Numbered from the stretch's first letter, positions 42,297-51,169 are shown. The stretch is DNA of 64,000 nt from Candidatus Palauibacter scopulicola (GCF_947581915.1 NZ_CANPWG010000067.1:92657-156656), one strand, 5' to 3'. Notes: generated by a model from the sequence alone, not told the origin. A program made the numbers and translations.

Positions 42297-43472
42297 ATGA
42301 GAACCGCACCGAGCAGACGAACTTCGACCGGACGGGCGCTTCCGCTTGGAGTGATCGCGGTCCTCTTCTCCGCGGCCTCCGTCGCCGCGCAGGATGTCGC
42401 GGGCATCGTACTCGTGGAACCGTTCAAGGTGGGGACGTTCGCGATCAGGGACGTGCCTCGCGTCGGGCTCGTGCTGCGCGACGCCTTCATCGTCGACATC
42501 GAACTGGCGAACGAAGTCCTCGAGCGGAATCGCGCGTATCCGAGGGTGCCGGCGCCCACGGACATGCTCGACCTCATCGGCCGCTACGAGTACGGCCTCC
42601 AGCGGCGCCTGTACGAGATCGTCAACGAGACGATCGCCTATCAGCGGCTCTCCGGCCCCACTCGCGCGGAATACGTCTACGGTGTCGACGAGGTCCGGAT
42701 CCTGCCGCCGATCATGTATCCGGGCAAGATCCTGAACGCGGCGAGCAACTTCTACAGCCGCGTCGCCGCGGACGCGCCCGAAGGCGAGCAGGAGGAGGCG
42801 GTTCGCGAGCGCCGTGAGAACCGGGGCGTGCCCTACCTCTACCTCAAGCCGTCCCGCGGCGCCGTGGTCGGGACCAGCGAGCGGATCGTGATTCCGCACG
42901 GCCGCAGCCAGACCGACTGGGAGGTGGAACTGGGCGTGGTCATGGGGCGGGCGGCAAAGTACGTCGCCTCCGAGGATGCCCAGGCGACCGTCTTCGGGTA
43001 TACGGTGACGATCGACGTCTCCGACCGCGGCGGGCGTCCCCCGGGCGGCAACCCCACGCCTTCCGACTGGCTGGTCGAGAAGGGGCACGACACGTTCGCG
43101 CCCATGGGCCCGTGGATCGTCCCGAAGGAGTTCTACGGCGACCCGATGGAGATGCTGCGGCAGACGCTGGATGTGGGCGGCGAGCGCATGCAGGAGGCGA
43201 CGGCGGGCGACATGATCCACTCGCTGTGGGAGTTGATCGAATACGCCTCCTCGATCGTGACGTTGTTCCCCGGTGACGTGATCAACCTCGGCACCTCCGG
43301 CGGGGTCGGCATGGGCGAGGCTCGATTCCTGCAGCCGGGCGATGTCGTGACGGCGACGATCGACGGGATCGGCACGATCGAACTCCCGGTGGTGGAGGGG
43401 CCGGAGCCTCTCGGCGACATGGGCGTGCGGCTGCCGCCCGTGAGCACCTATCGGCGGGATCCCGGCTCATGA
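42297..43472 (+). CDS. Exported FAH-family protein (first of tandem pair)
   Basis: A 391-residue protein with an apparent signal peptide (GRALPLGVIAVLFSAASVAAQ). A fumarylacetoacetate hydrolase-type domain follows: MYPGKILNAASNFYSRV is the catalytic entry and TDWEVELGVVMGRAAKYV carries the metal-binding acidic residues. GYTVTIDVSDRGGRPPGGNP, KGHDTFAPMGPWIVPKEF and LFPGDVINLGTSGGVGMGEARFLQPGDVVTATIDGIG complete the fold. FAH-family enzymes usually work in the cytoplasm on diketo acids, so a signal sequence is odd. GAGAGGA precedes the ATG. It overlaps the next, homologous gene by 4 nt. Confidence 0.85.
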   Translation: MRTAPSRRTSTGRALPLGVIAVLFSAASVAAQDVAGIVLVEPFKVGTFAIRDVPRVGLVLRDAFIVDIELANEVLERNRAYPRVPAPTDMLDLIGRYEYGLQRRLYEIVNETIAYQRLSGPTRAEYVYGVDEVRILPPIMYPGKILNAASNFYSRVAADAPEGEQEEAVRERRENRGVPYLYLKPSRGAVVGTSERIVIPHGRSQTDWEVELGVVMGRAAKYVASEDAQATVFGYTVTIDVSDRGGRPPGGNPTPSDWLVEKGHDTFAPMGPWIVPKEFYGDPMEMLRQTLDVGGERMQEATAGDMIHSLWELIEYASSIVTLFPGDVINLGTSGGVGMGEARFLQPGDVVTATIDGIGTIELPVVEGPEPLGDMGVRLPPVSTYRRDPGS

Positions 43473-44614
43473 GGGCGCTGCTGGCGGCCGCGGCTCTGGC
43501 GGTCTCCGCTCCGCTGTCGGCCCAGGCAGGACCGGAGATCGAGATCGCGGAGCCTTTCAAGGTGGGGACGTTCGAGATCGGCGGCGCTCCGCGCGTGGCC
43601 CTCGTGCTGCGCGACGCGCTCATCGTCGACATCGAGGAGGCGAACCGGGAGCTCGAGCGAAACCCGGCCTATCCGCCCGTCCCGCCGCCGGCCGACATGA
43701 TCGACCTCATCGGCCGCTATGAGTACGGGGTCCGGCTCCGGCTGTACGAGATCGTCAACGACCTCGTGGCCCGGGGCGGGCTGTCCGGGAGCGGCAGAGC
43801 CGACTTCGTCCACGATCTCGAGGACGTGCGGGTCCTCCCGCCCATCATGTACCCCGGGAAGATCCTGAACGCGGCGGTCAACTTCTACAGCCACGTCAAC
43901 GAGGCGGGCACCGAGGAGGAGCGGCGCGAAGCCCGCCGCCAGCGGCGTGAGAACCGGGGCGTGCCCTATCTCTTCCTCAAGCCGACGCGCGGCGCGGTGA
44001 TCGGCGCCGACGACCGGATCGTGATCCCCTTCGGCCGGGACCGCACGGACTGGGAGGTGGAGCTCGGCGCGGTGATCGGTCGCAGCGCCAAGTACGTGGA
44101 TGCCCGCGACGCCGAGAACCATGTGTTCGGATACACGGTGACGATCGACGTCTCCGACCGCGGCGGGCGGCCGCCCGGCGGCAACCCCATGACGTCGGAC
44201 TGGTTCGTCGGAAAGGGCCACGACACGTTCGCGCCCATGGGTCCGTGGATCGTGCCGAAGGAGTTCTACGGCGACCCGATGGAGATACTGCGCCAGACGC
44301 TGGACGTCGGCGAGGAGCGCATGCAGGAGGCGACCGCGGGGGACATGATCCACACCCTGTGGGAGCTGATCGAGTACGGATCCTCGATCGCGACGCTGTT
44401 CCCCGGGGACGTAGTCAACAACGGCACCTCGGGCGGGGTCGGCATGGGCACGGCGGTGCGCGGCGAGACGCGCTTCCTGCAGCCCGGCGAGGTCGTCAGC
44501 GCCTCGATCGACGGCATCGGCACCCTGACGCTCGAGGTGGTGGCCGAGACGGAGCCGCCCGGCGGAACCGGAGCGCGGCTCCCGCCCGTGAGGAACTATC
44601 GGGGGAACCGCTAG
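43469..44614 (+). CDS. Exported FAH-family protein (second of tandem pair)
   Basis: A 381-residue close paralogue of the preceding protein. It has its own signal sequence (RALLAAAALAVSAPLSAQ) and the same order of motifs: MYPGKILNAAVNFYSHV, TDWEVELGAVIGRSAKYV, GYTVTIDVSDRGGRPPGGNP and FAPMGPWIVPKEFYGDP. Both share the unusual N-terminal FKVGTF(A/E)I(R/G) segment absent from usual FAH enzymes. The near-identity of long stretches points to a recent tandem duplication. The ATG overlaps the upstream stop (ATGA). They may form a hetero-oligomer or work on related substrates; this is not known. Confidence 0.85.
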   Translation: MRALLAAAALAVSAPLSAQAGPEIEIAEPFKVGTFEIGGAPRVALVLRDALIVDIEEANRELERNPAYPPVPPPADMIDLIGRYEYGVRLRLYEIVNDLVARGGLSGSGRADFVHDLEDVRVLPPIMYPGKILNAAVNFYSHVNEAGTEEERREARRQRRENRGVPYLFLKPTRGAVIGADDRIVIPFGRDRTDWEVELGAVIGRSAKYVDARDAENHVFGYTVTIDVSDRGGRPPGGNPMTSDWFVGKGHDTFAPMGPWIVPKEFYGDPMEILRQTLDVGEERMQEATAGDMIHTLWELIEYGSSIATLFPGDVVNNGTSGGVGMGTAVRGETRFLQPGEVVSASIDGIGTLTLEVVAETEPPGGTGARLPPVRNYRGNR

Positions 44615-44644
44615 CGTCGTAGCAACTCCGGCTCGGAGCAGCGG

Positions 44645-45976
44645 ATGACGCCCAGACCCGCCTTGGGGTTGTGGATGTGCACGGCCCTTGTCGTCGGGAG
44701 CATGGTGGGCTCGGGCGTCTTTCTGCTGCCCGCCTCGCTCTCTCCGTACGGGGGGATCAGCATCCTCGGCTGGCTCGTGAGCGCGGGCGGGGCCATGTGC
44801 CTGGCGCTCGTGATGGCGCGGCTGGGCGCGTTGATTCCGAAGGTCGGCGGCCCCTACGCCTTCGCGCGCGAGGGCTTCGGCGATTTCGTCGGATTCTGGG
44901 TCGCCTGGGCCTACTGGATCTCGCTGCTCACGGCCAATGCCGCCCTCGCCGTGGCGACCGTGAGCTATGCCACCGTCTTCTGGCCCACGCTGGGCGCTTC
45001 TCCGGTCGCCGGAGGCGTGGCATCCCTCGTCGCCCTCTGGAGCCTGACGTTCGTGAACGCCTGGGGCGTGCGCGCGGCGGGGCACGTGCAACTCGTCACC
45101 ACCGCGCTCAAGCTCCTGCCGCTGGCGGCGATCGGCACCATCGGCTTCCTCTACTTCCAGCCCGAACACTTCCGGCCGTTCAATCCCGCCGGCGGCAGTC
45201 CCGTCACCGCGGTTACGGCAACGGTGACGCTGACGCTGTGGGCCTTCATGGGACTCGAGGCCGCGACCGTCCCCGCCGCCGACGTGCGGGATCCCGCGCG
45301 GACGATCCCGCGGGCCACGATCCTCGGCACGCTGATCGCGGCAACGATCTTCATCATCAGCACCTCCGCCGTGATGGGGATCATCGCGCCGGCGGACCTC
45401 GCCGTCTCCACCGCGCCCTTCGCGGACGCGGCCGGATCGATCTGGGGGAATGCCGGCCGGCTCGTGATCGGCGCGGGCGCCACGATCGCCTGCTTCGGCG
45501 CGCTCAACGGCTGGATCCTGCTTTCCGGACAGCTTCCCCGGGCGGCCGCGCAGGATGGCCTCCTTCCCGCCGCCTTCGCGCGGCTCAGCCCGCGCGGCAC
45601 ACCGTCCTTCGGGCTCATCTTCGCGGCGGGCGTCGCGACGATCCTCATCGCGATGAACTACACGCGCGGTCTCGTCCAGGCCTTCACCTTCCTCATCCTG
45701 CTCTCCACGCTCGCGACGCTGCTCGCCTACGTGTTCGCGAGCGCGACCGGACTGCTCTTCGCCGTGCGCGAGCGCCTCGCCGCGACGGGGGCGCGGGGGG
45801 CGCAGCCCTCCGGCGCGGCAGCCCCGGTGGGCCGGCTGGTCGTGGCTGTCCTCGCCTTCGGGTTTTCCTTCTGGGCCATCGCGGGGGCGGGTCCCGAAAT
45901 CGTCTTCTGGGGCTTCCTGCTCCTCGTGGCGGGCGTCCCCGTGTTTGTCGCGATGCGGGCCGCGGGCCGCGGCTGA
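44645..45976 (+). CDS. APC-family amino-acid permease
   Basis: A 443-residue inner-membrane protein with about 12 helices. VGSMVGSGVFLLPASLSPYG is the first-helix GSG substrate motif of APC transporters. KVGGPYAFAREGFGDFVGFWVAWAYW and TLTLWAFMGLEAATVPAADVRDP follow, as in the basic amino acid/agmatine antiporter group (AdiC/CadB-like). The nearby dimethylargininase-like gene makes an arginine-type substrate plausible but not proven. The ATG is 31 nt after the second FAH gene. Confidence 0.88.
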   Translation: MTPRPALGLWMCTALVVGSMVGSGVFLLPASLSPYGGISILGWLVSAGGAMCLALVMARLGALIPKVGGPYAFAREGFGDFVGFWVAWAYWISLLTANAALAVATVSYATVFWPTLGASPVAGGVASLVALWSLTFVNAWGVRAAGHVQLVTTALKLLPLAAIGTIGFLYFQPEHFRPFNPAGGSPVTAVTATVTLTLWAFMGLEAATVPAADVRDPARTIPRATILGTLIAATIFIISTSAVMGIIAPADLAVSTAPFADAAGSIWGNAGRLVIGAGATIACFGALNGWILLSGQLPRAAAQDGLLPAAFARLSPRGTPSFGLIFAAGVATILIAMNYTRGLVQAFTFLILLSTLATLLAYVFASATGLLFAVRERLAATGARGAQPSGAAAPVGRLVVAVLAFGFSFWAIAGAGPEIVFWGFLLLVAGVPVFVAMRAAGRG

Positions 45977-45983
45977 CGCTCCC

Positions 45984-46562
45984 TCAGGCGCCGGCGGCCG
46001 CGCGCTCGAGAATGCGGAGGAACTCGTCCAGCGCGGTGCGGCCCTTGTCTCTTGCGTAGTAGCGGCGCACCTCGCGATAGCGGTCTGCCGGGTCCAGCTT
46101 CATCCCCTCCGTCATCACCCACTCCTGGATCGGCGCCGGCCGGGGGCCCCACCAGCCACGCTCGCGGAACGTCTCGTCGTAGGCGATGAGAACCGGAATG
46201 GACCGGCTCGTCCCGTTCGTCAGATGGGCGTCCATCAGGTCCGGATTCTCGTCCCGCAGGAGCAGGCGCAGTTCGATGTTCCCGGCGACCTCCGCCAGGC
46301 GGTCGAACACGGGGAGGGTGTTGATCGCGTCTCCGCACCAGTCCTCGGTGAGCGCGATGACGTTCCATTGGCCGGGGATGGCGCGGGCACGTTGCCGGGT
46401 CTCATCGTCCACCGCCGCGCGGCGGGCCAGCGCGTGCCAGAGTTCGCGGTTCTTCTCCACTGTCTCCAGGTATTCGGAGAACGTCGAGGCGCTGCGGAAT
46501 CGGTCTCGGTCCAAGTTCGGGAACCCTCGTGCTGCGGTCCGTGCCGTGGCGGCGGGCCTCAC
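45984..46562 (-). CDS. Thioredoxin-fold protein with a single active-site Cys
   Basis: A 192-residue protein. WNVIALTEDWCGDAINTLPVFDRLAE is the thioredoxin-like segment in which the CxxC is reduced to one Cys (CGDA). IELRLLLRDENPDLMDAHLTNGTSRSIPVLIAYDE contains the cis-Pro turn (SIPV). This pattern fits the thioredoxin_9-type cytosolic family (E/DxWCGDA), whose function is unknown. No signal peptide is present. The start is a GTG at 46562 and is weakly supported by the upstream sequence. It is convergent with the permease and divergent from the amidinohydrolase gene. Confidence 0.72.
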   Translation of the reverse strand: MRPAATARTAARGFPNLDRDRFRSASTFSEYLETVEKNRELWHALARRAAVDDETRQRARAIPGQWNVIALTEDWCGDAINTLPVFDRLAEVAGNIELRLLLRDENPDLMDAHLTNGTSRSIPVLIAYDETFRERGWWGPRPAPIQEWVMTEGMKLDPADRYREVRRYYARDKGRTALDEFLRILERAAAGA

Positions 46563-46627
46563 GGCACCGGCGCTGTCGGGCGCGTCGCGGGCAGCGAAGG
46601 TATCGGCCCCGCGGTAGCTTCAGCCAG

Positions 46628-47554
46628 ATGAACGGGCGGGTGCAAACCGAAGCGAGGTTCGGCGTCTCCAGCATGGTGGCGCCGCTGCGCCGCGTGGCGC
46701 TGCGCCGGCCGGGCCGGGCGACGCTGGAGGCGGACCCGGCGCGCTGGCACTACGCGGGGCCGATCGAGCCCGGCCGGCTGCTCCGCCAGTACGACGCGTT
46801 CGCCGAGTGCGTCGCGGCCTCCGGGGCGGAAATCGAGTGGATCGAGGGTGCGGAGGATGACGGGCTCGCCGACGCGATGTTCCCCTTCGATCCCTCCTTC
46901 ATGACGCCCGGCGGCGCGATCCTGCTGCAGCCCGGGAAGGCGTTGCGACAGCCCGAGGTGGCAAGCCACGAGGCGCTCTACCGGCGTCTCGGCCTGCCGG
47001 TGATCGGCGCCATCGAGGCCCCGGGAGTTGCGGAAGGCGGGGATCTGATGTGGGTCGATGAACGCACGCTCGCGGCGGGGCGCGGCTTTCGTACCAACCA
47101 GTCGGGCATCGACCAGCTCCGGGCGATGCTGGCGCCGTTCGGGATCGAAGTCCGCGCCTTCGACCTTCCCATCTGGAACGGAAGCGCCGCCTGCCTGCAC
47201 CTCCTCTCCCTGGTCAGCCCGCTGGATCGGGATCTTGCGCTGGTTTATCCCCGGCTCTTCCCGGTCGCGCTCTACGAGTTGATGCGCGAGCGCGGCATCC
47301 AATGTCTCGAGGCGGGGGATGAGGAATTCGCGGCTTCCGGGGGGATGAGTCTCAACGTCCTCGCGACGGCCCCGCGCCGCTGCATCGCGCTCGACGGATT
47401 TCCGGAGACCGTCCGGCTCCTGAGGGACGCGGGCTGCGACGTCACGTGCTTCGACGGCGACGCGCTCTGCATCCCGTGCGAGGGCGGCCCGACGTGCCTC
47501 ACGCTCCCCATCCTCCGCGACCCTCCGCCCCCTGCAACGAAAGCCGTCCCATGA
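46628..47554 (+). CDS. Dimethylargininase/arginine deiminase-type amidinohydrolase
   Basis: A 308-residue protein of the amidinotransferase superfamily. AMFPFDPSFMTPGGAILLQPGK and GVAEGGDLMWVDERTLAAGRGFRTN are shared with dimethylarginine dimethylaminohydrolases. CLHLLSLVSPLDRDLAL has the catalytic His, and CEGGPTCLTLPILRDP the catalytic Cys near the C-terminus. It should hydrolyse a guanidino group, giving citrulline from methylated arginine or a related reaction. The ATG at 46628 is preferred over one 33 codons upstream. The stop overlaps the SRPBCC gene by 4 nt. Confidence 0.85.
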   Translation: MNGRVQTEARFGVSSMVAPLRRVALRRPGRATLEADPARWHYAGPIEPGRLLRQYDAFAECVAASGAEIEWIEGAEDDGLADAMFPFDPSFMTPGGAILLQPGKALRQPEVASHEALYRRLGLPVIGAIEAPGVAEGGDLMWVDERTLAAGRGFRTNQSGIDQLRAMLAPFGIEVRAFDLPIWNGSAACLHLLSLVSPLDRDLALVYPRLFPVALYELMRERGIQCLEAGDEEFAASGGMSLNVLATAPRRCIALDGFPETVRLLRDAGCDVTCFDGDALCIPCEGGPTCLTLPILRDPPPPATKAVP

Positions 47555-48090
47555 ACCGCACCCTGAAACGCATCATCATCGGCATGCTCGTCGTCATCGC
47601 GGGGCTGTTCGCGGTCGTCTTCGGCGTCGGGAGTTCCCTGCCCCAGGACCATGTCGCGGTGGTGAGGGCCGAGTTCCCGGCTTCGCCGGAGGAGATCTTC
47701 GAGACCATCGCGGACTACCGGGCCTACCCCGAGTGGCGTCCCTCCGTCGAACGCGTCGAGGAACTCCCGGCCCGCGACGGCAACCCCGCCTGGGTGATGA
47801 TCGAGGCCACGGGTCCGCTTCCCATGGAGTTGACGGAGAGCCAGCCCCCGAGCCGGCTCGTAACGACGATCCTCTCGGAAGGCATGCCCTTCGGCGGACG
47901 CTGGATCTACGAGATCGAACCCGCGGCGGGCGGAGCGATCGTGACGATCACCGAGGAGGGGGAGGTGTACAGCGCCATCTTCCGCTTCGTGAGCCGCTAC
48001 ATCATGGGCCACCACGCTTCGGCGTCGCTCTTCCTCAGCGACCTCGGCGGGCGCTTCGGCGACGACGTCACCGTGGACATCGTGCGTTAG
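47551..48090 (+). CDS. SRPBCC (START-like) family protein with N-terminal membrane anchor
   Basis: A 179-residue protein with an N-terminal hydrophobic helix (RIIIGMLVVIAGLFAVVFGVG). An SRPBCC hydrophobic-cavity domain follows: VAVVRAEFPASPEEIFETIADYRAYPEW, then a beta sheet (RWIYEIEP, GAIVTITEEGEV) and the C-terminal helix LFLSDLGGRFGDD. It probably binds a lipid or other hydrophobic ligand on the periplasmic face. Its ATG overlaps the upstream amidinohydrolase stop, so the two are coupled. It is convergent with the MarC gene. Confidence 0.8.
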   Translation: MNRTLKRIIIGMLVVIAGLFAVVFGVGSSLPQDHVAVVRAEFPASPEEIFETIADYRAYPEWRPSVERVEELPARDGNPAWVMIEATGPLPMELTESQPPSRLVTTILSEGMPFGGRWIYEIEPAAGGAIVTITEEGEVYSAIFRFVSRYIMGHHASASLFLSDLGGRFGDDVTVDIVR

Positions 48091-48099
48091 CCGACTCCG

Positions 48100-48717
48100 T
48101 CAGCCGGCGAAGAACTCCCGGATGCCGCTGAGGCACATCTGGCAGCCGATGGCGAGCAGGATCAGGCCGGAGAAGCGCTCGAAGATCCGGACCGCCCGGC
48201 GGCTCAGCGCGTGCGAGAGGAAGCTGGCCGCGAGAAGCACCGCGAGCACGCCCGCCGACGCGACGAACACCGCGATCAGCGTGGCGACGGGAACCCCGAT
48301 CAACGCGCCGGCCTCGTCGAGCGCCAGCGTGATCGCGGCGGTGATCGACGCCGGACCCGCGATGAGCGGCATGACGAGCGGGACCCACAGGTGGTCCTCC
48401 GTCTCGCCCGGATCCCGGCGCACGCCCGTGATCCCGAACCCGGCGCCGCGGAGCATCTCGAGCGCGGCGAGGACGACGACGAGGCCGCCAGCCGTCCGGA
48501 ACGCGGCGAAGCTCACGTCGAAGAGGTTCAGGATGCGCGCGCCGGCAACGGTGGCGACGGTCAGCACGATGAGCACTCCGACCGCGACCTTGACCGCCGC
48601 GCGCCGCAGTTCCGCCCGCGAGGACCCGTCCGTCGCCGCGAAGAAGAAGGGCAACTCGGCGAGCGGGTTCGTGAGCGCGATGAGCGCGATGGAGCCGTAG
48701 AGAATCTGATCGATCAC
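48100..48717 (-). CDS. MarC-family integral membrane protein
   Basis: A 205-residue protein with six hydrophobic helices. IALIALTNPLAELPFFFAAT is the N-terminal MarC/UPF0056 signature. FAAFRTAGGLVVVLAALEML and VPLVMPLIAGPASITAAITLA follow, with a final FSGLILLAIGCQMCLSGIREF. The family's function is not settled. The start is a GTG at 48715-48717, because upstream sequence in frame is not membrane-like and antisense to the next gene's leader. It is divergent from the serine hydrolase gene at 48836. Confidence 0.82.
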   Translation of the reverse strand: MIDQILYGSIALIALTNPLAELPFFFAATDGSSRAELRRAAVKVAVGVLIVLTVATVAGARILNLFDVSFAAFRTAGGLVVVLAALEMLRGAGFGITGVRRDPGETEDHLWVPLVMPLIAGPASITAAITLALDEAGALIGVPVATLIAVFVASAGVLAVLLAASFLSHALSRRAVRIFERFSGLILLAIGCQMCLSGIREFFAG

Positions 48718-48835
48718 GGGGACACGATATTCCAGCTCGCCGATGGGCGCGACCTTCAGCCGTGGCCGGAAACGCGTGCATCCCGCATGTTGGCAGGGTT
48801 CCAGGAAACCTGTCGTCCGGACTCCGGGGGAAGCC

Positions 48836-50287
48836 ATGAAGCGCCTCACGTTCGCGGCCATCGCGCTCGCCCTCCTCGCGCCGGCAGCCGCGGCTGCCCA
48901 GCAGGAGCGGTCCTACGATTACTTCGCTCCGCAACGGGAGATGATCCAGCGCGGCGTCCAGGCCATCCTCCAGTGCAACGGCCTGTTCACGGGAGACCGG
49001 ACGCTGGAGCAGGTCTTCGAGCAGGAACTCGCCTACCTGCGCGACCCGGTCGGGACGGCCGAGGGCGGCGATTACGTCGTGGACTGGGAGAGGAAGGCCG
49101 TCGCCATCGGCGAATCCGGCGCGACCCCGACCATGAGGGCCGCGTTCCGCGAGGGGATCGGGTGCGTGATCCTGTCGCCGGAGCAGACCTTCGACGACAT
49201 CGATGACCTGCCGATCCTGACCACGCCCCGGGCGGAGGGCGCTGCGGCGGGGGCGGCGTGGCCGGACGGCGACCTCGTCATGAGCCGCCCGCTCCCGCGC
49301 GGCGTCGATCCGGTGGCCCTCGAGGCCGCGTCCGACTGGACCTTCGACCGCGAATCCCCGGAGCAGGTGACGCTCAGCCTCATCGTCCTCCACGACGGCG
49401 AGATCATCCACGAGCGTTACGCGCCCGGCGTCGACATGTTCACAAAGACCCGCACCTGGTCGACCGCGAAGAGCATCGCTTCGACCCTGATCGGCATGCT
49501 CGTCGACGAGGGGAAGCTGGCGCTCGACGAGCCCCTGCCCTTCGACTGGCTGCCCGGGAACGCGGGCTCGCCGGAGAACGATCCCCGGCGGGAGATCACC
49601 CTTCGTCACGTGCTCAACATGTCCAGCGGACTCTATCCCGTGGACAGTTGGGGGATGGAGTACGCGACCGGGTCGGGCTTCTCCTACTGGGCCGGAGAGA
49701 GTTCGGTGCACGGCGCCCGCAACCGCTCGCTCATGCAGGAACCCGGGACGTTCTGGGACTACGAGAACTACGACACGCTGCTCGGCGTGTACGCGATGAA
49801 GCAGGTGATCGGCGACCCGCAGGCCTACCTCGAGTTCCCGCGGGAACGTCTCCTCGACAAGATCGGCATGCGGAACACGCTCCTCAGCACGGACCGCTTC
49901 GGCGACTTCATCATGAGCAGCCAGGTGTACACGACGGCCCGCGACCTCGCCCGCTTCGGGCTCCTCTACGCGCAGAACGGGATGTGGAAAGACGAGCGCC
50001 TGATCTCGGAGGAGTGGATCGACTTCGTGCGGACGCCGGCCCCCGCCACGTCGGAGACCGGCAACGAATACGGCGGCCAGTTCTGGCTTGTGCCGGACGA
50101 CCGCACGGACGTACCGAAGGACGCCTACTCCACCGCCGGCAACCGTGGCCAGTTCGTCGTCATCGTGCCTTCACACGACGTCGTCATCGTCCGGCGCGGG
50201 CTCGACTACGGCCGGCAGGGCTTCGACCGGTGGGACATGACGCGCGAGGTCCTCAAGGCGTTCGAGCCCGTCGCCACGAACCCCTGA
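48836..50287 (+). CDS. Secreted serine hydrolase (beta-lactamase/PBP-like)
   Basis: A 483-residue protein with a signal peptide (RLTFAAIALALLAPAAAAAQ). A leader domain of about 150 residues of unknown type precedes the serine hydrolase domain. TRTWSTAKSIASTLIGML has the SxxK, NYDTLLGVYAM the Tyr-containing element in place of Y-x-N, and DAYSTAGNRGQFVVIVPSHDVVIVRRG the last strand. Such enzymes hydrolyse esters or peptides in the periplasm. The ATG at 48836 has GGGGGAAG upstream. It is convergent with the metallo-beta-lactamase-fold gene. Confidence 0.85.
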   Translation: MKRLTFAAIALALLAPAAAAAQQERSYDYFAPQREMIQRGVQAILQCNGLFTGDRTLEQVFEQELAYLRDPVGTAEGGDYVVDWERKAVAIGESGATPTMRAAFREGIGCVILSPEQTFDDIDDLPILTTPRAEGAAAGAAWPDGDLVMSRPLPRGVDPVALEAASDWTFDRESPEQVTLSLIVLHDGEIIHERYAPGVDMFTKTRTWSTAKSIASTLIGMLVDEGKLALDEPLPFDWLPGNAGSPENDPRREITLRHVLNMSSGLYPVDSWGMEYATGSGFSYWAGESSVHGARNRSLMQEPGTFWDYENYDTLLGVYAMKQVIGDPQAYLEFPRERLLDKIGMRNTLLSTDRFGDFIMSSQVYTTARDLARFGLLYAQNGMWKDERLISEEWIDFVRTPAPATSETGNEYGGQFWLVPDDRTDVPKDAYSTAGNRGQFVVIVPSHDVVIVRRGLDYGRQGFDRWDMTREVLKAFEPVATNP

Positions 50288-50334
50288 CGCCGGACGGCGC
50301 CGGGGTCAGATCCGGCGCGCGGGTCGGGCGGGGG

Positions 50335-50985
50335 TCAGACCCAGCGGCCGCCGTGGAGTTGGAGGACGAAGGGGTTGGTGTCACGCTCCAGCGCCACGGT
50401 GGTCTCGGGGCCGTGGCCGGGGTAGAGGCGGGTCTCGGACGGTAGCGTGAGCACCTGCGTCCGAATGGATTCCATGAGCACGCCGTAGTCCCCGTTCGGG
50501 AGGTCCGTCCGTCCGATCGACCCGCGGAAGATCACGTCCCCCACGATCGCCACGGGGTGCGACGTGGAGACGAACATCACGTGCCCCGGCGCGTGGCCGG
50601 GCGCGAACACGACCTCGAATTCCGAGCCGCCGAAGGCGATGTTCGTGCCGGGGACCAGGTCGATGTCGGGCGGCGGCGGCTCCACGCAGGGTACGCCGAA
50701 GGCGAGGGCCTGGTTCGCGATGTTGTCGTAGAGCGGGCGGTCGAGCGGGTGGAGGTAGATGGGCGCCCCCGTCTCCACCTTCGCCTCCTTGAGGCCGTCG
50801 ATGTGATCCAGGTGGGCGTGCGTGACGAGGAGCGCCGCGATGTCCAGGTCGCGAGCGCGCGCCTCGGCCAGCGCCTCGGGCGTCGCGGCTCCCGGATCGA
50901 CCAACAGCCCGGTGCGGCCGTCCTCGCAGACCACGAGCAGCGTGTTCTGCACGAACGGTCCGCCCGTGAACGTCAGAATCTCGAT
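50335..50985 (-). CDS. Metallo-beta-lactamase-fold hydrolase (glyoxalase II-like), non-ATG start
   Basis: About 216 residues. LVTHAHLDHIDGL is the HxHxDH zinc motif, FAPGHAPGHVMFV and VAIVGDVIFRGSIGRTDLPNGD carry further ligands, and RLYPGHGPETTVALERDTNPF the last His, as in glyoxalase II-like thioesterases. The conserved N-terminal strand (EILTFTGGPFVQNT) lies upstream of the first GTG at 50952. An in-frame TAG at 51001-51003 closes the frame and no ATG, GTG or TTG exists between them. A GAGGGGGAG ribosome site and an ATC at 50983-50985 fit a non-canonical start. Cytosolic; substrate probably a thioester such as S-acylglutathione. Confidence 0.82.
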   Translation of the reverse strand: MEILTFTGGPFVQNTLLVVCEDGRTGLLVDPGAATPEALAEARARDLDIAALLVTHAHLDHIDGLKEAKVETGAPIYLHPLDRPLYDNIANQALAFGVPCVEPPPPDIDLVPGTNIAFGGSEFEVVFAPGHAPGHVMFVSTSHPVAIVGDVIFRGSIGRTDLPNGDYGVLMESIRTQVLTLPSETRLYPGHGPETTVALERDTNPFVLQLHGGRWV

Positions 50986-51015
50986 GTTCTCCCCCTCGAC
51001 CTAGCAGCCGGCCGG

Positions 51016-51075
51016 CCCGCTTCCGGTCCTGGCGCGGGTGAGGCTTTGCCCGCTTCCGGTCCTCCGGCGGGTGAG
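51016..51075. repeat. 33-bp direct repeat, two copies
   Basis: CCCGCTTCCGGTCCT followed by a GCGGGTGAG element occurs at 51016 and again at 51049, with small changes. It lies between the divergent metallo-hydrolase and MATE genes. Confidence 0.7.
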
Positions 51076-51169
51076 CCGGAGTCTATCCGCGGCGCTGCGG
51101 GCCGGCAACGGAATTTCCGGCGGATCTGCAGGATTTGCGCGCCGCGAGGCGCCCCGCGATGATGGCGCG

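Noticed and set aside
45984..46562. Classical thioredoxin with redox CxxC
   Set aside because: The motif is C-G-D-A with only one cysteine, so it is not a standard disulfide reductase.
50288..50317. Bidirectional terminator between the serine hydrolase and metallo-hydrolase genes
   Set aside because: There is a 7-bp inverted repeat (CGCCGGA/TCCGGCG) but the loop is long and there is no T-run, so the evidence is too weak.
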